The notes beneath the pieces are model-generated. The model saw nothing but the letters and a program-made list of their open reading frames with translations. It searched no databases and was not told where the DNA came from. From Anastrepha obliqua (taxonomy: Eukaryota > Arthropoda > Insecta > Diptera > Tephritidae), in the NCBI RefSeq assembly GCF_027943255.1, contig NW_026562179.1, positions 5,396,501-5,460,500 on the forward strand: a stretch of DNA of 64,000 nucleotides, written 5' to 3'. Position numbers and translations under genes: made by a program. Below, in pieces: positions 63,684-64,000 of this stretch (its first letter is position 1; each line of letters begins with the position of its first letter).

Positions 63684-63768
63684 TAGGCGCTTACCCCCTT
63701 TTTGGGTGTTTGGTCGAGCTCATCCTCCTATTTGTGGCAAGTGTTTTGATGTTGTTCCACAATCGAAT
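63684..63768 (+). repeat. SINE-like family 2, truncated copy
   Basis: TTTTTGGGTGTTTGGTCGAG, CTCCTATTTGTGG and TTGATGTTGTTCCACAA match the first half of the family at 11045 and 62702. The second half is missing. Confidence 0.6.
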
Positions 63769-64000
63769 TAGGTTTTAAATTTAAAGTTTTTCTCTAACCG
63801 CTATGGAAGTATAAATAAGCGAAATTTCCGTTATTGGTCACATACGAACCGGGCACATTATTAAAACATCACAAGCCACTTTGGTATTCATTGTCAATCA
63901 GTGGAATAATTGGACCATATTTTTTTTTTAAAACATCGAGTGTAAGCAATTTCTATGGACGGTGTCTTATCGACGCTTGCTTAGCAATTATTATCAGCTA

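Overview
The window is eukaryotic and intronic. On the minus strand four exons of a Pur-alpha gene (single-stranded nucleic-acid-binding PUR-repeat protein) can be read at 62301-62180, 62113-62011, 15000-14882 and 14658-14537. They have canonical GT/AG junctions and matching phases and encode PUR repeats I and II. The N-terminal exons (above 64000) and the third PUR repeat (below position 1) are outside the window. Between the second and third visible exons lies an intron of 47,010 bp, and nearly everything else in the window is transposable element (TE) material in this intron or in the flanking ones.

The organism is most likely a higher dipteran, probably a true fruit fly (Tephritidae). This is an inference. 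It rests on insect-like Pur-alpha exons, many DD41D (rosa-type), DD37D (maT-type) and DD34D (mariner) elements, and short interspersed repeats I recognise as typical of tephritid sequence.

Layout. 1-14536 (downstream intron): Tc1/mariner fragments, a DD41D element (2152-3058), a maT element (3692-4976), mini DD41D and mariner derivatives (7194-7763, 8015-8725) and a piggyBac-like element bounded by TTAA (11968-14401). 14537-15000: two Pur-alpha exons. 15001-24080: LINE fragments, a Tc1 fragment, a PHD-finger LINE (17.7-19.9 kb) carrying a 119-bp SINE-like insertion, a decayed RNase H LINE and a mariner. 24085-34665: an RTE-type LINE split twice by copies of one abundant LINE family (here 'LINE-A'), one of which is itself split by a mariner. 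34666-46280: RNase H LINEs, a Tc1 element carrying a piggyBac-type MITE, an R1-like LINE and another LINE-A copy. 46657-52230: two LINE-A copies joined tail to tail. 52296-57087: a DD41D element split by a nearly intact 4.06-kb LINE. 57109-61114: a hAT-like foldback element with TTCGAATA-repeat arms that contains a MITE and a Tc1 element. 61220-61891: a DD41D fragment. 62011-62301: two Pur-alpha exons. 62302-64000: upstream intron with SINE-like repeats.

No element is clearly intact in all its coding parts. The closest are LINE-E (one in-frame TGA in ORF1, one frameshift in ORF2), the Tc1 at 58492-60148 (two nonsense codons) and the mariner at 25896-27177 (frameshifts). The only host gene seen is Pur-alpha. 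No tRNA, rRNA or CRISPR was seen.
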